A stretch of 64,000 nt of DNA from Tsukamurella sp. TY48 (GTDB lineage: Bacteria > Actinomycetota > Actinomycetes > Mycobacteriales > Mycobacteriaceae). This document shows positions 25,938-34,040 of the stretch, one piece after another; position 1 is the first letter of the stretch, and every line of letters begins with the position of its first letter. Under the pieces are notes generated by a model that worked only from the letters and a program-made list of their open reading frames with translations, was not told the origin of the DNA and ran no database searches. Location: the NCBI RefSeq assembly GCF_019656655.1, contig NZ_BPMV01000001.1, positions 1,736,001 to 1,800,000 of the forward strand, written 5' to 3'. The position numbers and the translations under genes were made by a program.

Positions 25938-27779
25938 TCAGAGCAGTTCGGGCTCGGAATCCTCGTCGCGGTTCTGCCAGGCCCAGTGCAGCACCAGGCC
26001 GAGCGTCACCAGGGCGATGGCGGCCTCGTCGACCGCCCAGGCGGCGACGCCACCCACGAACTGGTCGCGCTGCAGGTCGGTCATCCACGACAGGTCGAGG
26101 TAGTAGTACAGCCGCGACCCGACGAGGCCGTCCATCGTCATCACGATGAGCGCGAACACCATCGAGATGGGCATCATCGCCAGCAGCATGCCGATGCGGC
26201 CGATGAAGGGCAGCGGCTTGGGCACCGGATCGATCTGGAAGACGCGCCAGTAGAACAGGAATCCGGTGAACAGCAGCGCGATGTTGATGCCGAAGTGGCC
26301 CCAGTGGTACCGGCCGATCCGGTCGAACAGCGGGGTGAAGTACAGGCCGTACAGCATGAACGCGAACATCAGCAGCTGCACCGAGGGGCGCATCAGCACC
26401 ACGAAGGAACGCGAACCGAGGAACAGCTCCAGCCACCGCTTCGGCGCACCGGTGAGGGTGTCGCGCAGCAGCGTGATCGGCGCGCCCAGCAGCAGGAACA
26501 CCGGTACCAGCGAGGTCATCAGCATGTGCGAGACCATGTGCACGCTGAACATGGCCTTGGAGTAGGTGCTCACGCCCGAGCTGGTGAGCACCAGCAGCGC
26601 GAGGCAGCCGAACAGGAAGCACGCGGTGCGGTACCCGGGCCACGCGGTGGTGCGCCGCACCAGCAGCAGGTAGCCGATGGCGAAGGCGGCCACGATGAGC
26701 ACGAAGTTCAGGTCGAACCGCCACAGTGTGGCCAGCCGCAGCGCGTTCGGCGGCTCGGGCAGGTCGTAGCCCATGAACACCTCGCCCACCGTGAACCGCG
26801 TGCGCAGGAAGGGCGGCGGGGTCAGCAGCGAGGCGGACAGGGCGGTACCGATGGACGCGGTGAGCAGCGCGGCGGCGGGCGCGAGGGCGCGGAGGTACTG
26901 CGCCACGGCGGCCCCGGCGATCAGCACGGCGGTGGCGATGTACAGCCAGCCGTACCAGGTGACCCAGAGATCGGATCCCGGTGCGTAGACCACGGCGAGA
27001 ACGGCGCCGTTCGCCAGCACGAGCGCCGCGAAGGCGGGTGCGGTCCAGCGCTTCTCGGGGCGCTCGGGCAGCCGGACGGAGGTCCACAGGCCACCCAGCC
27101 ACAGGGCCCCGGCGAGCGCGATCGTGATGAGCGCGGCGGTGGAGTAGTCGTGTTTGGGGCCCTGCGCCTCGTTCGCCGTGACCACGGTGGCCAGAAGGCC
27201 GACCGCCGCGGGCAGCAGGATCCACAGGTGCGCCACCCAGCTCAGGGCGTTGCGCAGCGCGACGATCACGATCACCGCGCAGATCAGGGACACGATCCAG
27301 CCCTTGGCGCCCTCGGACGCCGAGACCAGGGCGAACAGGCCGCCCACCCGGTAGGTGGCCACCAGGTCCTGGCCGGCGCTGTCGGACGCGGCGAGCAGCA
27401 CCATCGGGGCCGAGACGAGGGCCCAGACGGCCGCGTACCGTCGGGCGTGCAGCTGCGTGACGTAGCCGCGCAGGCCGAGTTCGCCACCGTCCTGCGGTTT
27501 GGTGCGGAAGACGGCGTAGCCGAGCGCGCCGAAGGTGAGGGCCGCGGTCAGCGTGCCGACGAGCCGGCCGATCGACGCACCGTAGGCGGTGAGCGCCCCC
27601 GGGTAGCTGTCGCCGTTGATGTCGTAGCGGATCTCGCCCTCGCTCGTCACGAGCCAGAGCACGACGGCGAAGGCCACCGCGAACCCGATGCCGAGCGCCA
27701 CCGCTCCGCCCCGCGACGTGGTGCCGGGGCGCTCCGCGGGGGTCGGCGACGGGCGCTCGGGGGCGACCGCCTCCGCCAT
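25938..27779 (-). CDS. CopD-CtaG fusion, copper transport and oxidase assembly
   Basis: A 613-residue membrane protein. The first half resembles CopD (helices with SWVAHLWILL and LWLGGLWTS), which moves copper across the membrane. The second half is a caa3-type CtaG domain, with SVHMVSHMLMTSLVP, RYHWGHFGIN and a final AWAVDEAAIALV segment. The fusion is common in actinobacteria and is thought to pass copper to cytochrome oxidase. The start is 2 nt from the stop of a secreted protein gene, so the two form an operon. The region also holds a Met/His-rich membrane protein and a copper ATPase. Confidence 0.88.
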   Translation of the reverse strand: MAEAVAPERPSPTPAERPGTTSRGGAVALGIGFAVAFAVVLWLVTSEGEIRYDINGDSYPGALTAYGASIGRLVGTLTAALTFGALGYAVFRTKPQDGGELGLRGYVTQLHARRYAAVWALVSAPMVLLAASDSAGQDLVATYRVGGLFALVSASEGAKGWIVSLICAVIVIVALRNALSWVAHLWILLPAAVGLLATVVTANEAQGPKHDYSTAALITIALAGALWLGGLWTSVRLPERPEKRWTAPAFAALVLANGAVLAVVYAPGSDLWVTWYGWLYIATAVLIAGAAVAQYLRALAPAAALLTASIGTALSASLLTPPPFLRTRFTVGEVFMGYDLPEPPNALRLATLWRFDLNFVLIVAAFAIGYLLLVRRTTAWPGYRTACFLFGCLALLVLTSSGVSTYSKAMFSVHMVSHMLMTSLVPVFLLLGAPITLLRDTLTGAPKRWLELFLGSRSFVVLMRPSVQLLMFAFMLYGLYFTPLFDRIGRYHWGHFGINIALLFTGFLFYWRVFQIDPVPKPLPFIGRIGMLLAMMPISMVFALIVMTMDGLVGSRLYYYLDLSWMTDLQRDQFVGGVAAWAVDEAAIALVTLGLVLHWAWQNRDEDSEPELL

Positions 27780-27781
27780 CG

Positions 27782-28504
27782 CTACTTCGCGTCCTTGATC
27801 TTGTTCACCGACTTGTTGAAGAAGGAGTCGAACTCGCCGCGATCCGGATCGCCGCCGAGCTTGGTGCCCTGCACGGCCACGGTGTAGCCGCGCAGCGAGG
27901 CGACACCGAAGAGCACCTTCTGCTGGATCGGGAAGGAATCGGTGCCCTTGGTGCGGGTGCCGTTGAGCACCACCTCGAAGGTGGCCTTCTGCTTATCGGA
28001 GGACACCTCCTTGGTCTTCGCCCGCGCCTTGATCACGCCGCCCTTGGGATCGTTGGTCTCGATGGTGACGTCGGAGCACAGCTTGAGCAGGCCCACCTTG
28101 AGGGTGTCGACATCGGCGGCCTTGGGCACCAGCGACTCGCTCAGGCTCTTGCGGTCCTGATCGTGCACGCCGGCCACGGTGTTGAGGTCGCCCTCGCCGT
28201 TCTTCGCGGCGTTCAGCAGGTTCTTGCACTCGGGCGGGTTCACCTTGGCCGCGCTGATCAGGGTCAGCGGATCGGCACCGAGCTCATTGGCCAGGCGCTG
28301 CTGCGGCGAGGGCACCACCCAGTAGCCACTGGGGAATTCCTTCTGATCGAGCAGCAGGTCGGACACCGGGGTGGTGGGCGTGGTCTCGGCGTCGGGCTCG
28401 GCGGTGGCGATGCCACCGGTGAGGCCGAACATCACGGCGGTGGCCGCGGCCACGGCAGCGGCCCGGCGCAGGGCCGGCTTCTGGAAGTTGGTCGTCGCGT
28501 TCAT
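27782..28504 (-). CDS. secreted protein, DUF5642-like
   Basis: A 240-residue protein with a Sec signal peptide ending in GGIATAEPDA. The mature part has two cysteines (CKNLL and LCSD) that could form a disulfide and recalls the mycobacterial DUF5642 or sensor-domain proteins; this is a loose match. AGGTGA precedes the ATG. It is the first gene of a pair with CopD-CtaG, separated by 2 nt, which suggests a role in extracytoplasmic copper handling or oxidase assembly. Confidence 0.7.
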   Translation of the reverse strand: MNATTNFQKPALRRAAAVAAATAVMFGLTGGIATAEPDAETTPTTPVSDLLLDQKEFPSGYWVVPSPQQRLANELGADPLTLISAAKVNPPECKNLLNAAKNGEGDLNTVAGVHDQDRKSLSESLVPKAADVDTLKVGLLKLCSDVTIETNDPKGGVIKARAKTKEVSSDKQKATFEVVLNGTRTKGTDSFPIQQKVLFGVASLRGYTVAVQGTKLGGDPDRGEFDSFFNKSVNKIKDAK

Positions 28505-28523
28505 CGCTTCACCTATCTGTTCT

Positions 28524-28552
28524 GATCACCCGAGTGTTAGCACCGGGTGATC
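28524..28552. terminator. 9-bp stem hairpin between two minus-strand genes
   Basis: GATCACCCG (28524-28532) pairs with CGGGTGATC (28544-28552) around an 11-base loop. It lies between the end of the Met/His-rich gene and the start of the secreted-protein gene. It may terminate the former or act as an operator for the latter. Confidence 0.5.
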
Positions 28553-28556
28553 GTGG

Positions 28557-29021
28557 TCACCCGGCGGTCCGTGAGATCCCGCGGTTGCGGAGAGCGATCA
28601 TGCCCAGCGCCGCGACCGCCACCACGATCTCGGCGGCCGCGAAAACGATCATCAGGGTCATCCACGGCTGCATCGACGCCATCTCCATGCCGCCCATGTC
28701 CATGCCCGGCATGGAGTGGTCCATCGCCATGCCCGAGCCGTGGCCCATCGCGGACATGAGAACGGGGTGCAGGGCGATCATGATCGCGCCCATCGCGGCG
28801 GTGCGCACCCAGGCGCTCACCGTCGGATTGCGGAACAGGCACACGGAGCAGTGCGCGCAGCCGATCAGCATCGCGGCCACGATGATCGACACCACCCAGC
28901 TGTTGTCGCCGAGCATCGGGATGTGCACGAGCGATGTGGCCAGCGCGACGGCGGCGCCCACCCAGCCCCAGATCCGCAGGGACCGGGAGGAGGTGGCGGC
29001 GTCGGCTGGCGCGTGGTTCAC
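28557..29021 (-). CDS. Met/His-rich small membrane protein, possible copper binding
   Basis: A 154-residue protein with four transmembrane helices. Between helices 3 and 4 lies a loop very rich in Met and His (GHGSGMAMDHSMPGMDMGG), and there is a CAHCSVC cluster in helix 2. Both are typical copper(I) ligands. The GTG at 29021 is preceded by TAGGAT ending 7 nt upstream, a leaderless layout. It lies upstream of the secreted protein and CopD-CtaG genes on the same strand. I recognise no named family with certainty; a copper storage or delivery role is inferred. Confidence 0.75.
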   Translation of the reverse strand: MNHAPADAATSSRSLRIWGWVGAAVALATSLVHIPMLGDNSWVVSIIVAAMLIGCAHCSVCLFRNPTVSAWVRTAAMGAIMIALHPVLMSAMGHGSGMAMDHSMPGMDMGGMEMASMQPWMTLMIVFAAAEIVVAVAALGMIALRNRGISRTAG

Positions 29022-29028
29022 GCGCCCG

Positions 29029-29034
29029 ATCCTA
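29029..29034 (-). promoter_or_regulatory. -10 box TAGGAT of the Met/His-rich gene
   Basis: TAGGAT on the minus strand ends 7 nt before the GTG at 29021; no ribosome-binding site is visible. Confidence 0.5.
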
Positions 29035-29086
29035 CCTGCGGCGACGCCGCAGCCGAAACCGTACGTCGTCCACCTCGGCGCGGGCC

Positions 29087-31579
29087 TCAGGCGTCGGGCA
29101 GGCGCCGGGGCGCCGCGCTGCGCCGCAGGGCGGGGGCCACGGGACGGCCCCGCAGGTGTCCGTCGACGGTGCCGTCGACGATCGCCCGCCCGTACGCGAC
29201 GAGGGCCTCCTCGATCGCGTCCACGGTGTGATCGATATCGGCGTCGGTGTGCGCGGCGGAGTTCACGAAGGACTGGCCGAGCACGCCGTTGTCGAGCAGG
29301 CCCTGCAGGAACAGGGTGCGGTAGGCCTGGGACGGCGCACCGTCGGGACCGCGGGTCACGAAGACCTGACACGACGGGCGCCCGATGACCTGCACGTATT
29401 CGCCGAGTCCGGCACCCACGATGGCGTCGGTGGCGGCGTTCTCCAGCCGCCGGCCCGCGGTCTCCATCGCGCCGATCGGATCGGATTCGGCGTATTCGGC
29501 GACCACCGCGCGGAAGGCCGCCAGGCTCGCGGTCTCGGGACCGTGGGTGGTGGACAGCAGGAAGACCCGGTCGCTGTCGGTGTTCAGGCCGCCTAGCTCC
29601 ATGTACTCGCGCTTGCCGGCGAGCGCGGCCAGGGGGAAGCCGTTGCCCATGGCCTTGCCCCAGCAGGACAGGTCGGGGGTCACGCCGTAGAGGTCCTGCG
29701 CGCCGTGCTCGGACCAGCGGAATCCGGTGATCATCTCGTCGAAGACGAGCAGCGCCCCGTGCCGGTCGCACAGGGTGCGCACCCGGTCCAGGAAGCCGTC
29801 GACCGGTTCGGCGGTGGCGGTGGCGGCCTCGAGGAAGACGCAGGCGATCCGGCCCGGGTTCTCCTCGAACAGCCGCTCCAGGGAGCCGGGGTCGTTGTAG
29901 CGGAAGCGCAGGGTCTTGGCCGGGACCTCGGCGGGGATGCCGGCGTTCATGGCGGTGGTGCCGATGAACCAGTCGTCCACCGAGAAGAAGGGGTGATCGC
30001 AGGCGGCCACCAGGTCGCGGCCGGTGACGGCGCGGGCCAGGCGCAGCGCGGCGGTGGTGGCATCGGAGCCGTTCTTGGCGAACTTGACCATATCGGCGCC
30101 GGGCACCAGGCCCAGGAAGTCCTCGGCGGCGGCCACCTCCAGCGCGGTGGGCCGGCTGAAGTTGGTGCCGTGGGCGATGGCATCGGTCACGGCGGCCACC
30201 ACCCGCGGGTGGGCATGTCCCAGGGTCACGGCCCGAAGGCCCATGCCGTACTCGACGTACTCGTTGCCGTCGGCGTCCTGCACGCGCGCGCCCAGGCCGC
30301 GGGTGAGCACGGGCGCCATGTGCTCCGGGTACTGATCCGAACCGCGGGCGTAGGTGTGCGCGCCGCCGGGCACCAGCTCGTGCAGGCGGGCCTGCAGCCG
30401 GTTCGATGCGGTGAAGTCGCGGCGCACCGGCTCCTCGTCGGCGGGCGGTGCGGTCGGCTGTTCGGCCGGCTCTTCGGGGACGGCCGACGGTGCCGCCGGT
30501 GGTGCGGCGGTGGCCGGATCGACGACCAGGCGCCCGGCGAACGCCGGGTAGCCCGCCAGCAGTTCGTCGCGCAGGTCCGGCAGGGTCAGGAGAACGGGCC
30601 CGCCGCCCGCGGCGACGTCGGCCGGAGCCACGATGGGGATATCGGTGCCCGGCATGCGCCGCCCCTGTTTGCCGGGGCTGGCATCGGCGACGGCGGACAG
30701 CACGGTGCGGTCCAGTCCCGCGAGCGCGAACAACGCCACCGCGCGCGAGGCCGCGCCGTAGGCGGCCGGACGCCGTCCCGCGGCGGTCTCGGCCTGCGCC
30801 CACGTCCGCAGCGCACCGGCCTGCCGCTGCGCCGCGGCACCGAGGGTGCCCACCACGGCGGGATCGCGCAGGCCCGCGCGCTCCTCCTCGTCCAGCAGCC
30901 GGAAGACGGTGTCGTCGGGTGCCACAGTGCCGCGCACCACCGCCAGCAGTACGGTTCCGCCGTACAGATCGAACTCCCAGGCCGCGGCGATGCTCAGGCC
31001 CGCGCGGGCCAGCAGGCCGCTCAGTGCGTGCAACGAGTAGTACGCGAAGTGCCCGTGGCGCAGCGCATTCCACTGCTCGCCGGCCACGATCGCGCCGAGT
31101 GCGTGGTACTGCAGCAGCAGGACACCGCCGGGGGTGAGGGCCTCGGCTCGGCGGGCGAAGGCCGCGGCCTGATCGGGCTCGTGCATGATGCCGAAGCAGT
31201 CCACCACCACATCAGCGGGGCCGTCGGTGGGGGTGAGTCCGCGCTCGGCGAGCAGGGGCAGCCAGGTCCCGCCGTGCGGGCTGCCGAACTCGCGCACCGT
31301 GTTCCCGGTGAGCCAGCCGTCCGCCGCCGCGCGGGCCACGGCATCGGCGGCCTGGTCCCGCAGCGCCTGCGGTTCCACCCCCCGGGGCTCATCGGTCACC
31401 GTGTCGTCGTCGGCGAGCTGCGCGAGAGCGCAGGCACCGCAGAGGTCCATCGCCAGCGGATGCGCGGACTCGCCCGGCTCGACGGGGGTGTCGGCGGGCG
31501 GGAAGTGGTCGGCCGCGGGCACGGCGCCCAGGTCCAGCACGCGGTGCAGATCGCCGCTCCCGCAGCCCCGGCAGGCCAT
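29087..31579 (-). CDS. methyltransferase-like domain fused to GSA-type aminotransferase
   Basis: An 830-residue fusion. Residues 1-60 form a zinc-finger-like domain with Cys pairs CRGC and CGAC, as in sugar C-methyltransferases. The central domain follows that family, but its SAM-binding loop reads VREFGSPHGG in place of the usual E-G-x-N/D-G pattern, so it may not bind SAM. Residues 310-395 match the C-terminal domain of the same family (YGAASRAV, MPGTDIPI). From about 430 a class-III PLP aminotransferase like glutamate-1-semialdehyde aminomutase follows, with FDEMITGFR and the PLP lysine in CWGKAMGNG. It starts 2 nt after the SDR gene and ends a five-gene cassette. Confidence 0.88.
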   Translation of the reverse strand: MACRGCGSGDLHRVLDLGAVPAADHFPPADTPVEPGESAHPLAMDLCGACALAQLADDDTVTDEPRGVEPQALRDQAADAVARAAADGWLTGNTVREFGSPHGGTWLPLLAERGLTPTDGPADVVVDCFGIMHEPDQAAAFARRAEALTPGGVLLLQYHALGAIVAGEQWNALRHGHFAYYSLHALSGLLARAGLSIAAAWEFDLYGGTVLLAVVRGTVAPDDTVFRLLDEEERAGLRDPAVVGTLGAAAQRQAGALRTWAQAETAAGRRPAAYGAASRAVALFALAGLDRTVLSAVADASPGKQGRRMPGTDIPIVAPADVAAGGGPVLLTLPDLRDELLAGYPAFAGRLVVDPATAAPPAAPSAVPEEPAEQPTAPPADEEPVRRDFTASNRLQARLHELVPGGAHTYARGSDQYPEHMAPVLTRGLGARVQDADGNEYVEYGMGLRAVTLGHAHPRVVAAVTDAIAHGTNFSRPTALEVAAAEDFLGLVPGADMVKFAKNGSDATTAALRLARAVTGRDLVAACDHPFFSVDDWFIGTTAMNAGIPAEVPAKTLRFRYNDPGSLERLFEENPGRIACVFLEAATATAEPVDGFLDRVRTLCDRHGALLVFDEMITGFRWSEHGAQDLYGVTPDLSCWGKAMGNGFPLAALAGKREYMELGGLNTDSDRVFLLSTTHGPETASLAAFRAVVAEYAESDPIGAMETAGRRLENAATDAIVGAGLGEYVQVIGRPSCQVFVTRGPDGAPSQAYRTLFLQGLLDNGVLGQSFVNSAAHTDADIDHTVDAIEEALVAYGRAIVDGTVDGHLRGRPVAPALRRSAAPRRLPDA

Positions 31580-31581
31580 GC

Positions 31582-32598
31582 CTAGGCCGGGCGCATCGTG
31601 TCGTCCAGCGTGCCCGCCTCCTGCCGCGCCTTCAGGTGCGCGAGCCGGGTGTAGCGCTGGAAGAAGGCGTCCGAGGTGAGACCACGGGCGGTGTACTCGC
31701 GGTACAGCTCGGCGGCGCCCTGCGGCACCGTCCACTGCGCCTCGAACCCGAGTCCCTCACGGGCGCGGGAGAAGTCGACGCGGTAGGAGCGCGGGTCGGC
31801 ACCGGACTCACCGGTGATGTTGAGCGTGGAGCCGGGGACCGCGTCGACCACCGACTGCGCGATCTCGGCCACGGTCACGTTGTTGACCTCGGTGCCGATG
31901 TTGTAGGCCCGGCAGGAGATCTTCTCCACCGGCGCGGTGAGGCAGGTGGCGAAGGCGCGGGCGATGTCCTGCGCGTGCACCAGCGGCCGCCACGGCGTGC
32001 CGTCGGAGAGCACCTTCACCTCGCCGGTGAGGGTGGCGTAGCCCACCAGGTTGTTGAGCACGATGTCGGCGCGCAGCCGCGGCGAGAAGCCGAAGGCGGT
32101 GGCGTTGCGCAGGAAGACGGGGGCGAACCCCGAGTCCGCGAGGGCCGCGGCATCGTCTTCCACCCGCACCTTGCTCTCCGCGTACGGGGTGAGCGGGCGC
32201 AACGGGGCGTCCTCGTTGACCAGGCCGTCGCCCGCGGCGCCGTACACCGAACACGTGGAGGCGTAGAGGAACCGGGACACGCCGGCCTGCTTGGCCAGGC
32301 GCGCCAGGCGCGAGGAGGCGTGGTGGTTGATGTCGTAGGTGATCTGCGGTTCCAGTGCGCCCAGCGGATCGTTGGACAGGGCGGCGAGGTGGATCACGGC
32401 GTCGAAGCCGGTGAGCTGCTCCTCGGTCACATCGCGCAGGTCCACCGCGATGTCCGGGGGCTCGGGCGGCGCGACGCCCAGCGTGCAGTCGGCGAACAGG
32501 CCCGAATCGAGGCCCACCACGTCGTGGCCCTCCGCCTGCAGCAGCGGCACCATGACCGTGCCCAGGTATCCCTGGTGGCCGGTGACCAGAACCTTCAT
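31582..32598 (-). CDS. NAD-dependent sugar-nucleotide epimerase/dehydratase (SDR)
   Basis: A 338-residue extended SDR. The Rossmann motif is GHQGYLG near the N-terminus, the catalytic triad region is ASTCSVYG and the YxxxK motif is YAESK. Family relatives act on nucleotide sugars; whether this one epimerises, dehydrates or reduces cannot be read. GGAGG lies 6 nt before the ATG at 32598, and the start overlaps the PIG-L stop by 4 bp. The next gene begins 2 nt downstream. Confidence 0.9.
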   Translation of the reverse strand: MKVLVTGHQGYLGTVMVPLLQAEGHDVVGLDSGLFADCTLGVAPPEPPDIAVDLRDVTEEQLTGFDAVIHLAALSNDPLGALEPQITYDINHHASSRLARLAKQAGVSRFLYASTCSVYGAAGDGLVNEDAPLRPLTPYAESKVRVEDDAAALADSGFAPVFLRNATAFGFSPRLRADIVLNNLVGYATLTGEVKVLSDGTPWRPLVHAQDIARAFATCLTAPVEKISCRAYNIGTEVNNVTVAEIAQSVVDAVPGSTLNITGESGADPRSYRVDFSRAREGLGFEAQWTVPQGAAELYREYTARGLTSDAFFQRYTRLAHLKARQEAGTLDDTMRPA

Positions 32599-33248
32599 CG
32601 ACTTCCTCCGAACTCCACGATCGCCTTCTCCAGCATGAATCCCTCGGCATAGGGTGCGCGGCATTGGATTCCGCGCAGCCGGGCCAGGCCGAGGAAGGAC
32701 TCGTCATCGAACCAGTCGTGCGCGGTCTGCGACGGATAGCACTCGGTCAGCAACCGGGCCTTCGTCATCGCGGCGTACACGGTGAGCGGGTTCAGCGCCG
32801 TGGGACGCGGGGTGTCGGTCTCCCACTTGAGGATCTCGTAACCGAGGATCAGGTGGTCGCGGAACTCCGTGGGCACCAGTTCGGCGAGCTGACGGTGGTC
32901 CTGATGCGCATCGCCGCGGTGCGGCGCGAACACCAGGTCCGGGTCCGTCGAGCGACGGAATTCACTGAGCGCCTGCTTCTCCCGCTCCCAGTACGCGGGG
33001 GAACGCCCGTCGGGGAGATCGAAGACGGTGACCTGCAGGTCTGCGCCGGGCGCGAACGCGGCGAGCGCGGCCCGCTCCTCCGCCTCGCGCGGTGTGCCGC
33101 CGCCGCTGCCCACCCAGGCGCGCACTCGGACACCGGGATTCGCCTCGGCGATCTGCAACAGGGTGCCGCCCATGCCGATCGCGATGTCGTCGCAGTGCGC
33201 GCCGAGTACCGCGATCTCACGGACCGTTCCGGGCGAGAGTCCGATCAC
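32595..33248 (-). CDS. PIG-L family deacetylase
   Basis: A 217-residue zinc-dependent deacetylase of the PIG-L/LmbE family. The metal site is GAHCDDIAIG (AHxDD form, usual AHPDD) and the second His motif is AHQDHRQL. Members remove N-acetyl groups from GlcNAc derivatives, as in mycothiol and GPI synthesis. I prefer the GTG at 33248, which overlaps the RfbF stop by 4 bp (GTGA); a GTG at 33266 is also possible. In this operon it probably deacetylates an amino-sugar nucleotide or a lipid-linked sugar. Confidence 0.88.
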   Translation of the reverse strand: MIGLSPGTVREIAVLGAHCDDIAIGMGGTLLQIAEANPGVRVRAWVGSGGGTPREAEERAALAAFAPGADLQVTVFDLPDGRSPAYWEREKQALSEFRRSTDPDLVFAPHRGDAHQDHRQLAELVPTEFRDHLILGYEILKWETDTPRPTALNPLTVYAAMTKARLLTECYPSQTAHDWFDDESFLGLARLRGIQCRAPYAEGFMLEKAIVEFGGSR

Positions 33249-34027
33249 GAGTGGTCGTTCTCCCACAGCATCCAGAGGCGGTACCCCTGGGCGTAGCCGG
33301 CATCGAGTTCGGCGCGCTCCTTGAAGGTATCGGCCGGCTTCCAGAATCCGCGGTGCCGGTATCCGATCAGCCGATCCTCTTTGAGCAGGGCGCCGCAGGC
33401 GTCCGCCACCAGATCGCCGCCCTCCGGCAGATGGTCGAAGACCTCCTGGGTGAGCACGAAGTAGCCGCCGTTCTCCCAGATCGGGAACTCGGAGACCGGC
33501 GTGATGCCCGTGACCTTGTCGTCGTCGTTCACATCGACGCAGTGGAAGGAGGACTGCGGCGGCACCAGCAGCATGGAGGCGGCGGCGCCCTCGGCCTTGA
33601 CCTTGTCGATGATGGTGTTCATCGGGGCGTCGCTGAGCACATCGGCGTAGTTGGCGAGGAAGTACTCGTCACCGTCGAGGAAGGGGCGCACGCGCCGGAG
33701 TCGTTCGCCGATGGCGGATTCCAGGCCGGTGTCGACGAAGTTGATCGTCCAGTCCGACATGTCCGAGTGCAGCAGTTCCACCTCGCCGCCGCGGATCACG
33801 AAATCGTTCGAGGCCGTCTCGCGGTAGTTGAGGAAGTAATCCTTGATGTGGCCGGCGCCGTAGCCGAGGCAGAGGATGAATTCGGTGTGCCCGAAGTGGG
33901 CGTAGTACCGCATCACGTGCCAGATCAACGGCCGCGGGCCCACCATCTGCATGGGCTTGGGCACGGTGTCGTCGGCACTGCCCCGCATCCGCATGCCGTA
34001 TCCGCCGCAGAACAGGACGACCTTCAT
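33245..34027 (-). CDS. RfbF-like glucose-1-phosphate cytidylyltransferase
   Basis: A 260-residue nucleotidyltransferase. It resembles RfbF: CGGYGMRMR near the start with KPMQMVG, then PLIWHVMRYYAHFGH, ENGGYFVL and GFWKPADTFKERAEL. RfbF makes CDP-glucose from CTP and glucose-1-phosphate. No CDP-glucose 4,6-dehydratase lies in the window, so the product sugar and even the nucleotide are uncertain. AAGGAG lies 7 nt before the ATG. It begins 13 nt after the C-methyltransferase gene. Confidence 0.88.
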   Translation of the reverse strand: MKVVLFCGGYGMRMRGSADDTVPKPMQMVGPRPLIWHVMRYYAHFGHTEFILCLGYGAGHIKDYFLNYRETASNDFVIRGGEVELLHSDMSDWTINFVDTGLESAIGERLRRVRPFLDGDEYFLANYADVLSDAPMNTIIDKVKAEGAAASMLLVPPQSSFHCVDVNDDDKVTGITPVSEFPIWENGGYFVLTQEVFDHLPEGGDLVADACGALLKEDRLIGYRHRGFWKPADTFKERAELDAGYAQGYRLWMLWENDHS

Positions 34028-34040
34028 GGTGTGCTCCTTG

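Noticed and set aside
33245-34027. Firm call as glucose-1-phosphate cytidylyltransferase of a CDP-deoxyhexose pathway
   Set aside because: The fold and motifs match RfbF, but no CDP-glucose 4,6-dehydratase accompanies it, so the product is left open.
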